Assembly: GCA_029237695.1 (NCBI GenBank)
Contig: CM055279.1
Span: forward strand, 25,423,919-25,487,918
DNA from: Conchocele bisecta
Taxonomy: Eukaryota > Mollusca > Bivalvia > Lucinida > Thyasiridae
Direction of reading: 5' to 3'
DNA: 64,000 bases
A program made the translations under genes and the position numbers. Positions 10,197-21,299 of the stretch are shown here, one piece after another (position 1 is the stretch's first letter; each line of letters opens with the position of its first letter). The notes beneath the pieces were generated by a model. It saw nothing but the letters and a program-made list of their open reading frames with translations, was not told where the DNA came from and did not search any database.

Positions 10197-10570
10197 AAAG
10201 CTACATACCCACTCAGCAGGCACACAATGTTCTTTATAGGAATTAAATAACTGTATAATTGTGTCACTATTCCACCAGTTCAAAAAATTACAAGTGCCCG
10301 CTATACAGATATTATCATTGAGTAATATTTATTTTACTGATAGTGACTCGCGGCGGTATCAGGCTATTTTACTGATAGTGACTCGCGGCGGTATCAGGCT
10401 ATTTTACTGATAGTGACTCGCGGCTGATAGTGACTCGCGGCGGTATCAGGCTATTTTACTGATAGTGACTCGCGGCGGTCAGGCTGTATCAGGCTATTTT
10501 ACTGATAGTGACTCGCGGCGGTATCAGGCTATTTTCATATGCAAATGAGGAATGATATGTTTTAAGTATT
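10197..10570. mobile_element. C550 element, left segment of a nested stack
   Basis: Starts with a GCTACATACCCACTCAGCAG variant of the terminal repeat and is interrupted at 10570 by a beta foldback. The element resumes at 11177-11411 and 13798-13881. Confidence 0.7.
10331..10533. repeat. 35-bp tandem repeat inside C550
   Basis: The unit ATTTTACTGATAGTGACTCG plus CGGCGGTATCAGGCT is repeated about six times with partial units. Other C550 copies have this sequence once, so it is a local expansion. Confidence 0.8.
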
Positions 10571-11176
10571 GTTATTACACTCTTGCGAGTTATTTGCATG
10601 GGTTTCGCTGTACTTGAAAACCGTAATCAACTCCTTACAAATAATTCACCGTGAAGAGAACACCCGTAATTGCGCGCCTGTTTTCTTGGAAACCACGAGC
10701 TACTATTCAAAATGTTTACTTTTTATTAGTCAAAATAAAGTTATGTTAAAACTTGGAAAGGGTTTCGACTAATCTAGAATGTTAATGTGATTGAACACAT
10801 TCCAAACATGCAGTCAAATATATCTGGTTCATAGAAACAGCTTCGTAATTTGGATTTCAAAAATTTTACATAACGACACATTTGACATCACACAACACGT
10901 AACGTTAAAACGCGGGAAAACACGTCATTATGTAACTATTCGTGCGCACATCACAATTCATTGTTTTTAATATCAAAAATAGACTAAATGTGCCGCCGTG
11001 GAAGCGTAATAAATAGGATTTTCCATCGTACATGTTTGAATTGCGGAAATAATACACTCGTGTCCGTCGGCGTCCGTGCAAGCAACTCGTTCGCTACGGT
11101 CACTGCTTACGCGGAAGCCGACGCACACTCGTGTATTATTTCCCGCTATTCAAAATGTACGATGGAATATCCTCTA
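10571..11176 (+). mobile_element. Helentron-like foldback element, family beta (606 bp)
   Basis: 5' end GTTATTACACTC, internal inverted copy CGTAATAAATA, a foldback with GTGTCCGTCGGCGTCCG and CGGAAGCCGACGCACAC arms, and 3' end TATCCTCTA. Comparison with the uninterrupted C550 sequence at about 46071-46090 places the insertion between two T residues (AGTATT left, TATACTAATT right). Confidence 0.65.
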
Positions 11177-11411
11177 TATACTAATTAAATGCATCACCTG
11201 AAAAAAATAATATTTTCAACAGATTATAAAGTATGATCATAGCACAATACAAAATCAATACAGAGAATAAATAGTAATGTCCGTTAACATTTTAAGGAAA
11301 TACGGTTATCGCCCCTGATATCTGTGTGGAAACTTACGTCTGATATAACATATTACTAAATAATTATAGCGGGCAGTTGTATTTTTTAGAAGTGGTAGAA
11401 TAGTGACTATA
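11177..11411. mobile_element. C550 element, middle segment
   Basis: Carries the CACCTGAAAAAAATAATATT, GATTATAAAGTATGATCAT and CGGTTATCGCCCCTGATATC landmarks. It ends at the left target-site copy of the LINE insertion. Confidence 0.75.
11397..11411. repeat. LINE target-site duplication, left copy
   Basis: The 15-bp word AGAATAGTGACTATA is repeated exactly at 13798-13812, bracketing the LINE. Confidence 0.85.
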
Positions 11412-12059
11412 CAACTAATCTCACAAATTGGCGACCAATAAGTTTATTAAACGTAGATTTTAAAATTGCTGCTAAATCAATCGCAAATCGAATGAAACGT
11501 GTTTTAAATACATTAATTGACTCATCTCAAACTGGTTTTATTAAAGGTAGATATATTGGAGAAAATATAAGGCTATTAAATTAAACTATTGATTACGTAA
11601 ATGAAAAGGAAATTCATGGTCTCCTGTTTTTCACCGATTTTGAAAAAGCCTTTGATAGTATAAGTCATGAATATTTAATAAAAGTATTACAATTCCTGAA
11701 TGTCGGTTGTGTAAGTGTAAGTTGTGTAACAAATAATGGATATCTCTCAGATTTCTTTAATCTAGGAAGAGGAGTAAGACAAGGTTGTCCTCTGTCCCCA
11801 TACTTATTCATTATAGCAATAGAACTACTTTCCCACAGTGTTAGAAATAATAATATGATAAAAGGAATAGTTATCAATGAAGAAGAAATGAAAAATACAA
11901 TGTTTGCAGATGATGCCACTTTTTGTATGGATGGCTCAATCACTACAATTGATAATTTCGGAAACATTTCGGGTCTACGCTTAAATTACTCTAAATCAAT
12001 AATATTTAGAACTGGATCAATTAAGCATTCAACTACTACATACTGTGATGAAAAACAAT

Positions 12060-12498
12060 TTTATCCCGTCAACACAGTGCGTATGTGCCGTGAAACACGG
12101 TGCCGTGAAACATTTTTGATATCCAGTCAATACAACTTTTGCATTTTACAGCCATTTGTAGGTGTTGACGGGATAAATAGAATAGTAGGTTAGTGCCGTG
12201 AATGGGAAAAACATATCTGGCGCGGCACGGAAACGGGATGTGCTCGGCAGAGCCTCGCCCATCCTGTTTCCTGAGCCTTGCCATATATGTTTTCCCATTC
12301 ACGGCACTAACCTACTATTCTCTATCTATTTTCCTTATTTCTGAACCAAAGTATATGTTGTGACCACTCATTTGAACCCGTCTCGGCGAGACGGTTCAAA
12401 TGAGTGGTCACAACATATACTTCTGATGACAAATAAAGAAATTATTCAGCCTTGCCGGATATTTTTTCCCATTCACGGCACTAACCTACTATTCTCTA
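12060..12498 (+). mobile_element. Helentron-like foldback element, family alpha, inserted in the LINE
   Basis: Same 438-439 bp composite as 2451-2888: TTTATCCCGTCAACAC start, GTGTTGACGGGATAAATA junction, foldback, GTCTCGGCGAGAC-centred second hairpin, and CTATTCTCTA end. Deleting it joins CAAT to TATCGTGG and leaves the LINE frame reading Q-L-S-W-T-A-N-K without shift, so the insertion point is between two T residues. Confidence 0.75.
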
Positions 12499-13452
12499 TA
12501 TCGTGGACTGCAAACAAGGCTAAAACTTTAGGTATTTATTTTTCAAATGACAAAAACAGAGTGCATGAATTGAACCTAATCCCCAAAATAAGGGAATTCA
12601 AACAATGCTTAGATGTATGGAAACGTAGAAAACTTACGACAATGGGGAAAATAACAGTCTTTAAAAGTTTTGCATTTCCTAAACTAGTATTTCCTCTAAC
12701 AGTATTAGATAACCCAGGAAAATATACTTTAAAAGAAATGATAAATATTATGTTTGACTTTCTCTGGGATTCGAAACCAGACAAAATCAGCCGAAAAATT
12801 ATTGTTCAAACTCTTGAAAAAGGTGGACTTAAAATTATTGAACTAGAATCATTCATTAATGCATTAAAAGCTACATGGGTCAAACGTCTTACAAATGTAC
12901 AATCTCATGCACAATGGAAAATATTGTATTTAAAATTCTATAAGGATTGGTATGCTCGTGGGATTAAACATATAGAACAGTTATATGACTATAGAAGTAA
13001 AGCATTTTTTGATTTCTCGCATATAAGGCAGTTATATGATATCAGTAATAACGACTATTTAAAATATTTCAAAGTAATTACAAGCATCACGCAAGACTGG
13101 CGAAGGCGGATTAGGAATGAAGAAACAAACGCAGTAATCACAAACACACAATTATTCGAAAGAATAAAATCTACAGAAGAATGTAACAAAATGTTATATA
13201 ATATGTTCCTTAATAATCAAAAGAATATCGTTTATAAAGCTAGAGATAAATGGAATGCAGAATTCGTAGATGAACGAAAATGGGATGGCATTAAAATAGA
13301 GTAATATCGTTGTTTGTTTTGATTTTTCACTGACTACTGACACAGTTTTAATTTAATACTTTTTCATAGGTTAAATTATATGCAGATCCGAAGTTGAAAA
13401 AAACATATATATATATCTGTTCATTGCGATGTTGCTCAACTCAAATATTCAA

Positions 13453-13456
<4 letters not shown>

Positions 13457-13523
<67 letters not shown>

Positions 13524-13557
13524 AACTCTCTCTATCTCTCTCTCTCTCTCTCCCTCT
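13457..13557. repeat. CT dinucleotide microsatellite
   Basis: About 100 bp of (CT)n with one CAAA interruption, in the 3' part of the LINE copy. Leucine/serine- and arginine/glutamate-rich frames here are artefacts. Confidence 0.9.
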
Positions 13558-13797
13558 CTTCACTCCTCTTATTGACTCTGTTCTTCCCATTGTATCCTTA
13601 AAACATTTTTTTTCTATGACATAATCATTTATCAATGCATATTGTTTCATAGTGATACATGCACATGACTAGGTACATACATTTGTGTATGCAAATTGGT
13701 ATATGTTTATGGTATGTTTCTGTATGTTTACATGTTGTAATTGATTTGTGTTCATACATGACTATGTTTGGAAATAATAATAAAAAAAAATAAAATA

Positions 13798-13881
13798 AGA
13801 ATAGTGACTATATAATTGTTTATACACTTATTTAATTCCTATAAAGAACAGTTTGTGCCTACTGAGTGGGAATGTACCTTT
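13798..13881. mobile_element. C550 element, right end, with right LINE target-site copy
   Basis: Begins with the second AGAATAGTGACTATA and runs to GAGTGGGAATGTACCTTTAA, the terminal repeat of C550. Confidence 0.8.
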
Positions 13882-14136
13882 AACGTTATCACGTTACGTA
13901 GACTACCATAGTAGCTGTAAAACGTGATAAGAATACTGTATGTCATACTTACCGACGAAAGCTGACACTTGTGGTTATTTTTAATCACATATCGCGCTGG
14001 GTTTACTAAATCGTATTTAACGCAACTTACAAGAATAATTGCGTTGCGTTTTATTTTGTCACCATAAACGGATATCATGAAGGGGGCATTTGTTTGTAAA
14101 GCGAACTATGAATCCGTGTGGGTTCAAGATCTATTT
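13882..14136. other. unassigned sequence
   Basis: Contains a short inverted pair CTTATCACG/CGTGATAAG type at about 13884-13931. No gene or known repeat is recognised. Confidence 0.4.
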
Positions 14137-14617
14137 GTATTATATACCTACCCATGAAATACATAGTTATACGATGTAAATAAAAGTCATATGTTCTCAT
14201 CGATGAAATAAACAACTTCCGGTGAAAATACGACTACTTCCGCTATCTACATTCATAAAATCTATGTTCGGCAAAACAGCGCAAATAGGCTGCAAATACA
14301 CATTCATTACCGTATACCGTCTAAAAAAATGCTAATTTCCATGGAGCGGTATGTAATAAATATAATATTCATATGTTTGCAACGAATATGACATATATAT
14401 TCATCGAGTGGTGCGAAATGTCCATATTTCACGAGTGCCAAACGGCACTCGTGAAATATGGACATTTCACACTAGTGAAATATGGATATTTCACACCACT
14501 CGATCAACATATATGTCATATTCGTTGCAAAAATATGGCACTAGTGAAATATGGACATTTCACACCACGAGATGAACATATATGTCTCATTCGTTGCAAA
14601 AATATGAATATCCTCTA
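14137..14617 (+). mobile_element. Helentron-like foldback element, family gamma
   Basis: The 5' end TATTATATACCTACCC has an internal inverted copy GGTATGTAATAAATA immediately before a foldback with TTGCAACGAATATGACATA arms and a CACGAGTGCCAAACGGCACT hairpin. The 3' end is ATCCTCTA. Related copies fill 33829-35210. Confidence 0.6.
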
Positions 14618-14671
14618 TTTACCCTACCACGATATTTTGTTTATCCATTTTTGGTATATTGGAATGGAATT

Positions 14672-14877
14672 ACAGTATGACCTCTCTAGACCGGACACCC
14701 AGCAAAAATATGTTTGATGGGGTTTACTGTCATTTTCCCCTCTTATAATGCATGTTCATGATCGTAAAGTAAACAAGAATGTATTTGAGTGCTCATCTGC
14801 CTGAATTACAGTGGAACATCTCTAAATCGGACACCCTGGGGACTCCCAGGGTGTCCGGTTTAGAGACGTTTCACTGT
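14672..14877. mobile_element. pogo-like MITE and related fragment
   Basis: At 14809-14877 a near-perfect palindrome runs CAGTGGAACATCTCTAAAT ... GTTTAGAGACGTTTCACTG around CCTGGGGACTCCCAGG. CAGT...ACTG ends with TA on the left fit pogo/Tc1-mariner terminal repeats, where CAGTGGAACCTC-type ends are common. A related half (ACAGTATGACCTCTCTAGAC) lies at 14672-14700. Confidence 0.6.
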
Positions 14878-14954
14878 GCCATCTGTTCTGATTCAACAGA
14901 TCAGCGTCGCGACAGCATAATGACAAATATATGCACCCATTATTGACAATAAAT

Positions 14955-15127
14955 GAAGAAAAAAAATAAGTTAAAAAAAGTGTTTTTACTCCCTCTATAT
15001 ACACATATAGAGGGAGTAAATATCTTTAAAAAAAAAATAAGCTAAAAAATTATTTTTACTCCCTCTATATACACATAGTCTATGTGTATATAGAGGGAAT
15101 ACAAAAACATTTTTTAGCTTATTTTTT
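14955..15127. repeat. A/T-rich inverted repeats with TACTCCCTCTATATACAC arms
   Basis: Two successive inverted pairs based on ACTCCCTCTATATACAC and its complement, bracketed by AAAAATAAGCTAAAAA and its complement. Confidence 0.65.
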
Positions 15128-15549
15128 TCTCATTTATTGATATTTAATGTATTTATATACCTCGGTCCGTTACTTCAACCTGTGTGTGATAGGAGGGAGT
15201 AGGAGCAACTATTGTTTAGCTTATTTTCTTTCATTTAATGATGCTTTTTGGTATAGTTAATGTATTTATATACCATGAAGTCGGTTTCATCTGTTTGGCT
15301 ACCTGTTCAGCTTTGAAAAAGGCGTGGAAATACGGCGGGGAAGTCTGCTTGTTTTCACTTTTGTTTTATTTATTAATAAAATATACGATTTGGCAGCTCT
15401 TGAGAATCGTCTCCATTGGACATTGGAGACGATTCTCAAGCGTTGTCAAGCAAGTTTTCATCGAGAAATATGAATAAATAAATGCAGAGGACAGACTGCA
15501 AGTCAGTGTTGTAAGGGTAAACACGTATATATTATATAAACCCACTACT
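15128..15549. repeat. unassigned sequence with a long-arm hairpin
   Basis: A hairpin TTGAGAATCGTCTCCA / TGGAGACGATTCTCAA lies at 15401-15440. It and flanking GCAGAGGACAG words relate this stretch to the TTAA-type elements at 37434 and 42363, but no clean ends are visible. The plus frame at 15238-15477 crosses the hairpin and is not supported. Confidence 0.4.
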
Positions 15550-15890
15550 CAATGTGCACGATCACGTGGTTACAGCAACAACAACGTCGCCCACTCCAAA
15601 GTAAGTATTATTTGATATTTTCCTTAATATGCAACGGATTTTGATGAAATATGGCGCAGCAAACGCGTCTTCATGAGATGCATTTGGTGGTCCAGGGAGT
15701 TTGGCACAGACTTATGTAATTTTTGCAAAGAATCGATTTCCGTGTAACAAGACGCGTTTGATGCGCCATATTTCATCAAAATCCGTTACGTAATAAGGAC
15801 AATATAAAAGAATACGTACTTTCAATCGGATGGATTCTGGAAGTTTCAGTACTTGTTGTTGTTGTTAGTACCACGTGATCATACACCTTG
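15550..15890. mobile_element. D element, internally deleted
   Basis: Ends AATGTGCACGATCACGTGG and CCACGTGATCATACACCTTG, with GCGCAGCAAACGCGTC and GACGCGTTTGATGCGCC inside. The central part is shorter than in the 9204 copy. Confidence 0.75.
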
Positions 15891-15926
15891 CTACTGCATG
15901 TGGTTGACCATGATCTACGCTGACCA

Positions 15927-16232
15927 GTAGCCTATTTCATCAACATTGCAAAGTAGACTTTACTAGCAAAGTATACTTTGAGGGAGTAATCATTTATTTT
16001 TCCTGAAATGCATTATTTCATATAGAACTAACAAATGCATATATTTCATGATTAAAAGTATGCAGAATTATTATACTGAATTTATTACATTATCACAGCC
16101 AAATTGGCTGTGATAATGTAATAAATTCAGTATAATAAAAAATAATAAATTTATCCTAAAATTGAAAATGTCTCCCTCAAAGTGTGCTTTGCTAGGAAAG
16201 TATATTTTGCAATGTTGGTGAAATAGGCTACA
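15927..16232. mobile_element. Pal-B MITE
   Basis: Ends GTAGCCTATTTCATCAACA and TGTTGGTGAAATAGGCTAC. The centre is an almost perfect palindrome TTATCACAGCC AAATT GGCTGTGATAA extended by ATACTGAATTTATTACA. About 12 copies occur in this window. Confidence 0.85.
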
Positions 16233-16433
16233 GACCTTTTCATGAGTCAATTTTGTCAACAATACATAATTACGTAAAGTACCTCTACATCGTTGATGCT
16301 GTGTAACATTCAGCGTTATTGCAATACTGATACAAATGTAGCAACAGCTAATAAGTTGAATGCAGTCTAGACGCCATATTATCCCGAGGGTTAATTAGCG
16401 TGGGCCTGATCTCTAATATTGACTTGCCGCAAA

Positions 16434-16663
16434 GATTACCTCCCTTGTCGCGATGTTTTCCGCCGATATTGATTTTGAAATTTTGTGATAAATTCCGTAG
16501 CTGAAGTCGACGGCTGACAATAAATTCAGAGCTGATGCGCAATGAAATTCCGCATGAGCACTCAATTTTATGTCAATTTTCGACGTTATTTGTGGGAAGT
16601 ATTGCATTTTTTCGAAATCAATATCGGCGAAAAACGGCGATACGATTAAGGGAGGTAATACCA
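16434..16663. mobile_element. H element (GGAGGTAATACC MITE)
   Basis: Inverted ends ATTACCTCCCTTGTCGCGAT and ATACGATTAAGGGAGGTAAT, then GCCGATATTGATTTTGAAAT and its complement. The centre contains GAGCTGATGCGCAATGAAAT. Copies also lie at 27470, 49788 and 50236. Confidence 0.7.
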
Positions 16664-16794
16664 CAGTCGGACTAATGTGGATTAACTACCAACGTGATTG
16701 CATCTCGCTAGTCCAACCTTAGGCCATACACAGTAGTTTGGTTCTCAGACACGGGGTTTGGATTGCAGAATGTGACGCGGGAGGGCGGATTTTG

Positions 16795-16957
16795 TAACCC
16801 TCGTCGTCTACTCATGCTTTATATGGTTTAACAGCACCTTATAATCATTTCCATTGGAAATGCTTGTAAAATGCTGTCAAAGCATGTTTTTGATGAAATA
16901 AATCGAAAATAAAACATAAGCAGCAGACGACAAAATATAATTCAGCAGTGTAAGGAT
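16795..16957. mobile_element. degenerate TTAA-type element
   Basis: Shares GCAGACGACAAAATATAATT, the AACCCTCGTCGTCTACT start and a CATTTCCATTGGAAATG hairpin with the elements at 28634, 37434 and 42363. TTAA borders are eroded. Confidence 0.4.
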
Positions 16958-18476
16958 TAAATATATTTTTGTTCGTTTGAGATATTCGTCTCTGATTTTA
17001 TTTCAAGTCGTCCGATGCATATATTTTCTATAAAATCACTTTGCCCTCTTTAGAATTGAACAATCACTAGATTTTCATCAGACATGATTGGATTTAACAT
17101 AGTTTTGCATGGTAGTGTTTTTTATTGATGATGTGGCGAATTTACAGTCCGATTTCTCCATGACGATAAAATGCTCGACGCGCAGGGATTTTGTGACGCG
17201 TCAATATCTGAGAACCAAAGTATTTGTTATGGCCTTATTTGAACACGGTATTGTAGCCGAGCCACAGTAGAAATAAACCGTATATGGCTGTTATTTTGAG
17301 CGTTAACTTTTAGTGACACTATAAAGTCTTTGACCTTTACGCAGGGGACGTAGAATTCATTTTTTATCCGAGCTATGAATAGCTCGGATTTAGTAACTAT
17401 ATGAAAATTCTCAGTCATTGCAGATATGCTAATAAGTTAAGTGGCTGTCGCAGTGTCACTGTTTGCGGGTTTAACTTTAGAAAAACACGCGGTACTACGC
17501 CATAAAAAAGTAGTTCAACAACAGTAAAACAGCGAGCTATCTTACCGTTTCAGCGTAAAACATGTGTTGTTTTCTTTTTTGTGCTATATGTGTGTTATTG
17601 CAAAAGTTGTGTATACTTTATAAACTATTAACTGTTTATATTAATATGAGTTCTTTGTTACGTATGTTGATATTTTGCGCAATGATATAGTAGGGGTCGG
17701 GATTTCCCTGTGACGTTTTTCTTGAATGATTAAAGCTTACATTCTCAACTTTACATAGGTCAATGGCTCGATAAAATCCGACATTGGACAGCGAAATGAT
17801 GATCATTTAAAGCAGAAACATTGTTTTTTGACAGTTACATACTTTTTTAATAATCTTGAGCCATCGATATTATTAATCAGTGTCCATTTTACTTAACAAA
17901 TCAACTAATCTATAATGAATTTAGTAAAACAGTTCGCGCGGAAATCCAAACTTTCCAAAGAGGTGCTAGCATTTGTTTGATAATTACACGTCGTGTGTGT
18001 TAGCGCATACGCTGCCGACAGTTTTGCGACTTGACGTACCACAGCATATACAGTACGATACACGTCACAAAGGAAACGTTGTCTTGAGAGTTTGAATAAG
18101 GATAATAATTATCTCTAGATTATTTGTATTATGAATTAAAAAAAGTACATGTATATTTAAATAATTAGATATTAATTTAAATAAATATTTCGTCATCATT
18201 TACTCAATAAATTAAAATTGAATGTGTAGCTGAAATGAAAGTGAAAGTAAAACGTTTTTGTTATATCCTCCGGGTCACAAATCGCTGAGGATTCCTATTT
18301 GAATTGGAAAATGATATGAATTTTAAATTTAGGAGACTGTGTCAGGATAAAATGGACTGATGACATATGTCACCAGTCTAGTTCCTGAGCTATGACCTGT
18401 CGTGTTCCATGCATGACAGCTCGCTCTTGTTTGTATTTGTTGTAAAATATATAAAGTTTAAACTGTGTATACAAAA
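16958..18476. other. no feature recognised (AT-rich, about 1.5 kb)
   Basis: Low-complexity AT-rich sequence without long frames, tandem repeats or matches to the other repeat families. The exception is a short word CTGAGAACCAAAGTATTTGT near 17207 that resembles the flank of the second hairpin of the alpha foldback elements. Confidence 0.4.
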
Positions 18477-18865
18477 CTATAGATATACCACCACTCCCCC
18501 ACCCCCCCCCGGCATGTCGAGGGGTATATAGTTTTCGTAATTCCGTCCGTCCACGTTAAAGAGTTTAGGTACCCATTATCTCTGTGACGGAAAGTCGGAT
18601 GGACCTCAAACTTCAAAAACTTCCTTATCATCAACGATATTTTCATTCCATACCACACTCATGCGGCCTTCATTTCCAAGGTCAAGGTCAAATTACTTAG
18701 ACATTTGCATCCGTACGATTTACCTTAAAGTTTTCTGCAACCGTAAGTCAGATTGACTTCAAACTTCATATACTTCCTTATCAGCATCCATATTTTCATT
18801 CCATACATGTACCACACCAATGTGACCTTCATGTCCAAGGTCAAGGTGAAATTACTTTGAACAAT
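18477..18865. repeat. dispersed repeat with two diverged ~180-bp units
   Basis: Words GACTTCAAACTTCATATACT, TTCATTCCATACA and CCAAGGTCAAGGTCAAATTA occur twice. A C-rich block and GGGGTATATAG resemble the end of the array at 54050-54090. Confidence 0.5.
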
Positions 18866-19429
18866 CATGTTTGTGAAGATAAATATTGTTTTTGCAGCAT
18901 TGATAATGTATACTGATTCGACGAATATATTGATTTTAAATGGAGTATATATGATTTTTTGAGAGAAATATTAAAATGGTTGCCATGACAGCCAATATTA
19001 TTAAACGTTCGCATTTTAAGTGTATTGCAAGATGGTAACAGTACTCGGGTGTATTGCATTTATTTTCCAAAAGTAAACACCTTTTCAACAAATACTACTT
19101 TTGTGTTTTCCAATATTGGTTACCATGGTTACTATGGTAATGCATATATATTTCAGAACTAGTGTATACTAACATATGATAAAGCAATATATCCTGTGGG
19201 TACATATAGTCGGGAAATTATTGAGCAAGTGAAACTTGTATGTAGCTGACCATTTGAATAGTTGTTGTATCAACTACTGACAAGCCGCAATACATCTATT
19301 CCGCAAAGTTCCGCATCCCTCCTGGTGCCAATTCTTAAGACTAAAATGTACTTTCCAACAAATGAGTTCTTAGTATATGTGTCCTCCACAAGCACGTACT
19401 GCGAAGGATTTCAGGACTTTCAGTCCTTT
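18866..19429. other. no feature recognised
   Basis: Short inverted words such as ACCATGGTTACTATGGTAAT (19124) occur, but no gene or identifiable repeat. Confidence 0.4.
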
Positions 19430-19668
19430 GATTTTATTAAATCATTCCCACGAAATAACAATTCGTTCCCTCAATTTATCAATTCGTTCCTACGAAATAA
19501 CAATTCGTTCCCACGGGAACGAATTGTTAATTCGTGGGAACGAATTGTTATATCGTGGGAACGAATTGTCAATTCGAGGGAACGACTTGTTAAATTGAGG
19601 GAACGAATTGTTATTTCGTGGGAACGAATTAATAAAAAAAAATCCATGTCCCCTGTGGGGCTCCATAG
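19430..19668. mobile_element. F element (TTCGTTCCC foldback array)
   Basis: Made of alternating AACAATTCGTTCCCACGAAAT and AACAATTCGTTCCCTCAATT units on one strand (19441-19518), meeting their own inverted copies (19519-19625) at CGTTCCCACGGGAACG. It ends in CCATGTCCCC and GGGGCTCC. Larger copies lie at 39418-39766 and 45332-45620. Confidence 0.8.
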
Positions 19669-19702
19669 ACCATTGTGCAGCTATAGCTATTTTGTAATAA
19701 TG

Positions 19703-20106
19703 AGGAATCGTAGCTAGTTATTTCCCTTTGAATTTATTTATAGAAATCCGGTCCAAATTGTATATTTTATGGTCTTATTGCTTCTAAAAAAGACGTTTGT
19801 CGCACGATTTGATGTGTAATGGAGTCATTGTATTGTTTTCGACTAGTGTTGATCCAGGTTAGCCTACATATCTGACCCGGAACTGAATTACTCGTATTTG
19901 CCAGATTCATATTTTGACACATATTCATTTTATTGCAAACAGTGTAGACTCAGATCAGACTGCACAGACGTGCAGTCTGATCTGCGTCCACCATATTCGC
20001 AGTCTTATTTTTTTGCGCTATTCAGTAAGAAATAAACGCTAAACTAAACCATAGGACCGGATTTCTATAAATAGATTTGCAAAGGGAAATAACTAACTAC
20101 GATCCC
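19703..20106. mobile_element. long-arm inverted-repeat element
   Basis: Arms of about 52 bp: ATCGTAGCTAGTTATTTCCC...ATAGAAATCCGGTCC (19703-19754) and its complement at 20054-20106. Inside is an E-like palindrome (CAGATCAGACTGCACAGACG, about 19950-20005). Confidence 0.7.
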
Positions 20107-20181
20107 TAATTACATCGATTCTCGTCCATATGTGGTTCGAATATGTACATGTATTCTATGTACAGTTTTTATTAGTAATAG

Positions 20182-20278
20182 TTATAGTTGACATATTGAA
20201 TTTTTAATAAATTAATTTCATAGAGAGGGCTAGCGAGTGAGAAATTAGTTTATTAAAAATTCAATATGTCAACTATAT
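20182..20278. repeat. inverted repeat, AT-rich
   Basis: Arms ATAGTTGACATATTGAATTT and AAATTCAATATGTCAACTAT surround a spacer containing GAGAGGGCTAGC. Confidence 0.65.
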
Positions 20279-20935
20279 CTAACTTATTGGTTGCCCCGCC
20301 CATCACGGGCACCTGTCTATACAAATGGAGTGCTGCCCATAAACGTGTGTTCAACAAAGATACTGTTACCTGATTGGCGGTGTGACACTGAATCGATCGT
20401 ACACATGGTGCACGTCAACAAGTAAAGGCGGGGATTATGGTTCTAAATATAACTGCTGCGTTATTGAATATTTAATGATTACTTTAATAGATGTTGGCGA
20501 AAGAGTCGCAATATGAGATTACTTGAGACGAAATTCTCTGCTTTCATTGTCAGAAAAGTAAGGCAAACACTGAATACAGTTATACATTTAAATTCGTTCT
20601 CTGATATGGTTTATTGTGAATACATAAAAGGGTGAAGTGCGTACGTGGGGTGGTGGTGGTAGGCAGTTTTATTAAAATATGTTGGTTCAATAGTGGGTGT
20701 AATACTGTCAGTACGAATGAATGTATAAAGGAAAACAGTTTGGGTTTAAAATGTTGCTTGGCTAATGCATGTAATGATAGTAATAATGTAATAACAAATG
20801 TAACAAAATGATAATAATAAAATAGTTTTTCTTTTTTGACAGGTGGTGGACGGGGGAGGGGTGGTGCGGTGGGCGTGGCGTGGGGGTGGCATGGCGCCAC
20901 CAAAACCGGATATGGCGCAGGTGTCATGCTGACAT
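20279..20935. other. no gene recognised; G-rich tract near the right end
   Basis: A GGTGGTGGTGG run is at 20648-20665 and a G/C-rich stretch at 20835-20915. The minus-strand proline-rich frame across it shows no family features. Confidence 0.4.
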
Positions 20936-21132
20936 AATTTGGAGGTCCCAGTGTGTCCGGTTTAGGGAGGTTTCACTGTAAATCAGGCATTTGATCATTC
21001 TGAGCCATAGTTGTGTGACATGCGATCACGAACAGACATTATAACGTTGAGATAAATGACCAAGAAACTCATCAAAAATAAGATCACATGTGTTTTCTTG
21101 ATGTCCGGTTTAGAGAGGTTCCACTGTATATA
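20936..21132. mobile_element. pogo-like element, fragment
   Basis: Contains TGTCCGGTTTAGGGAGGTTT with CACTGTAAATCAGG and, at its end, GTCCGGTTTAGAGAGGTTCC followed by ACTGTATA. The same arrangement occurs at 35965-36130. Confidence 0.5.
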
Positions 21133-21299
21133 ATGTCAAAACGAAGTAAGTTGGCGAGACGTATGCCATAGGTAGATTACGGTTCGAGGAGATAATCCGC
21201 CAGCTTTAGCGAGTGGATTATCGATCGTACATGCGGACGAACGTGATTTAACTCTGTTATCACATCCTCATGTCTATACATTGCCCATGCGCTGTGTAA

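Larger units (their letters stand above)
11412..13797 (+). pseudogene. 5'-truncated L1/Tx1-type LINE reverse transcriptase, broken
   Basis: Translation pieces carry reverse-transcriptase blocks in order: TNWRPISLLN at the extreme 5' end, then QTGFIKGRYIGEN, FTDFEKAFDS, RGVRQGCPLSPYLF and FADDATF (the FADD catalytic motif). After an insertion, a long C-terminal part includes KAKTLGIYFSNDK and RRKLTTMGKITVFKSF, typical of the L1/Tx1 clade. It is broken by a stop after IRLLN (about 11583), a deletion between FDS...VLQFLN and NNGYLSDFFN, and a 439-bp foldback insertion. The last frame ends at 13304. A CT microsatellite and an A-rich tail follow. The endonuclease domain is absent, as expected for 5' truncation during target-primed insertion. 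Flanking 15-bp duplications confirm retrotransposition into a C550 element. Confidence 0.9.

Noticed and set aside
11855..12193. A 112-codon frame ending in a cysteine- and arginine-containing tail
   Set aside because: The first part is LINE reverse transcriptase and the tail is read through the inserted alpha foldback; the same tail appears at 21450-21686.
13453..13650. Arg/Glu- and Leu/Ser-rich proteins
   Set aside because: Pure translation of the CT microsatellite.
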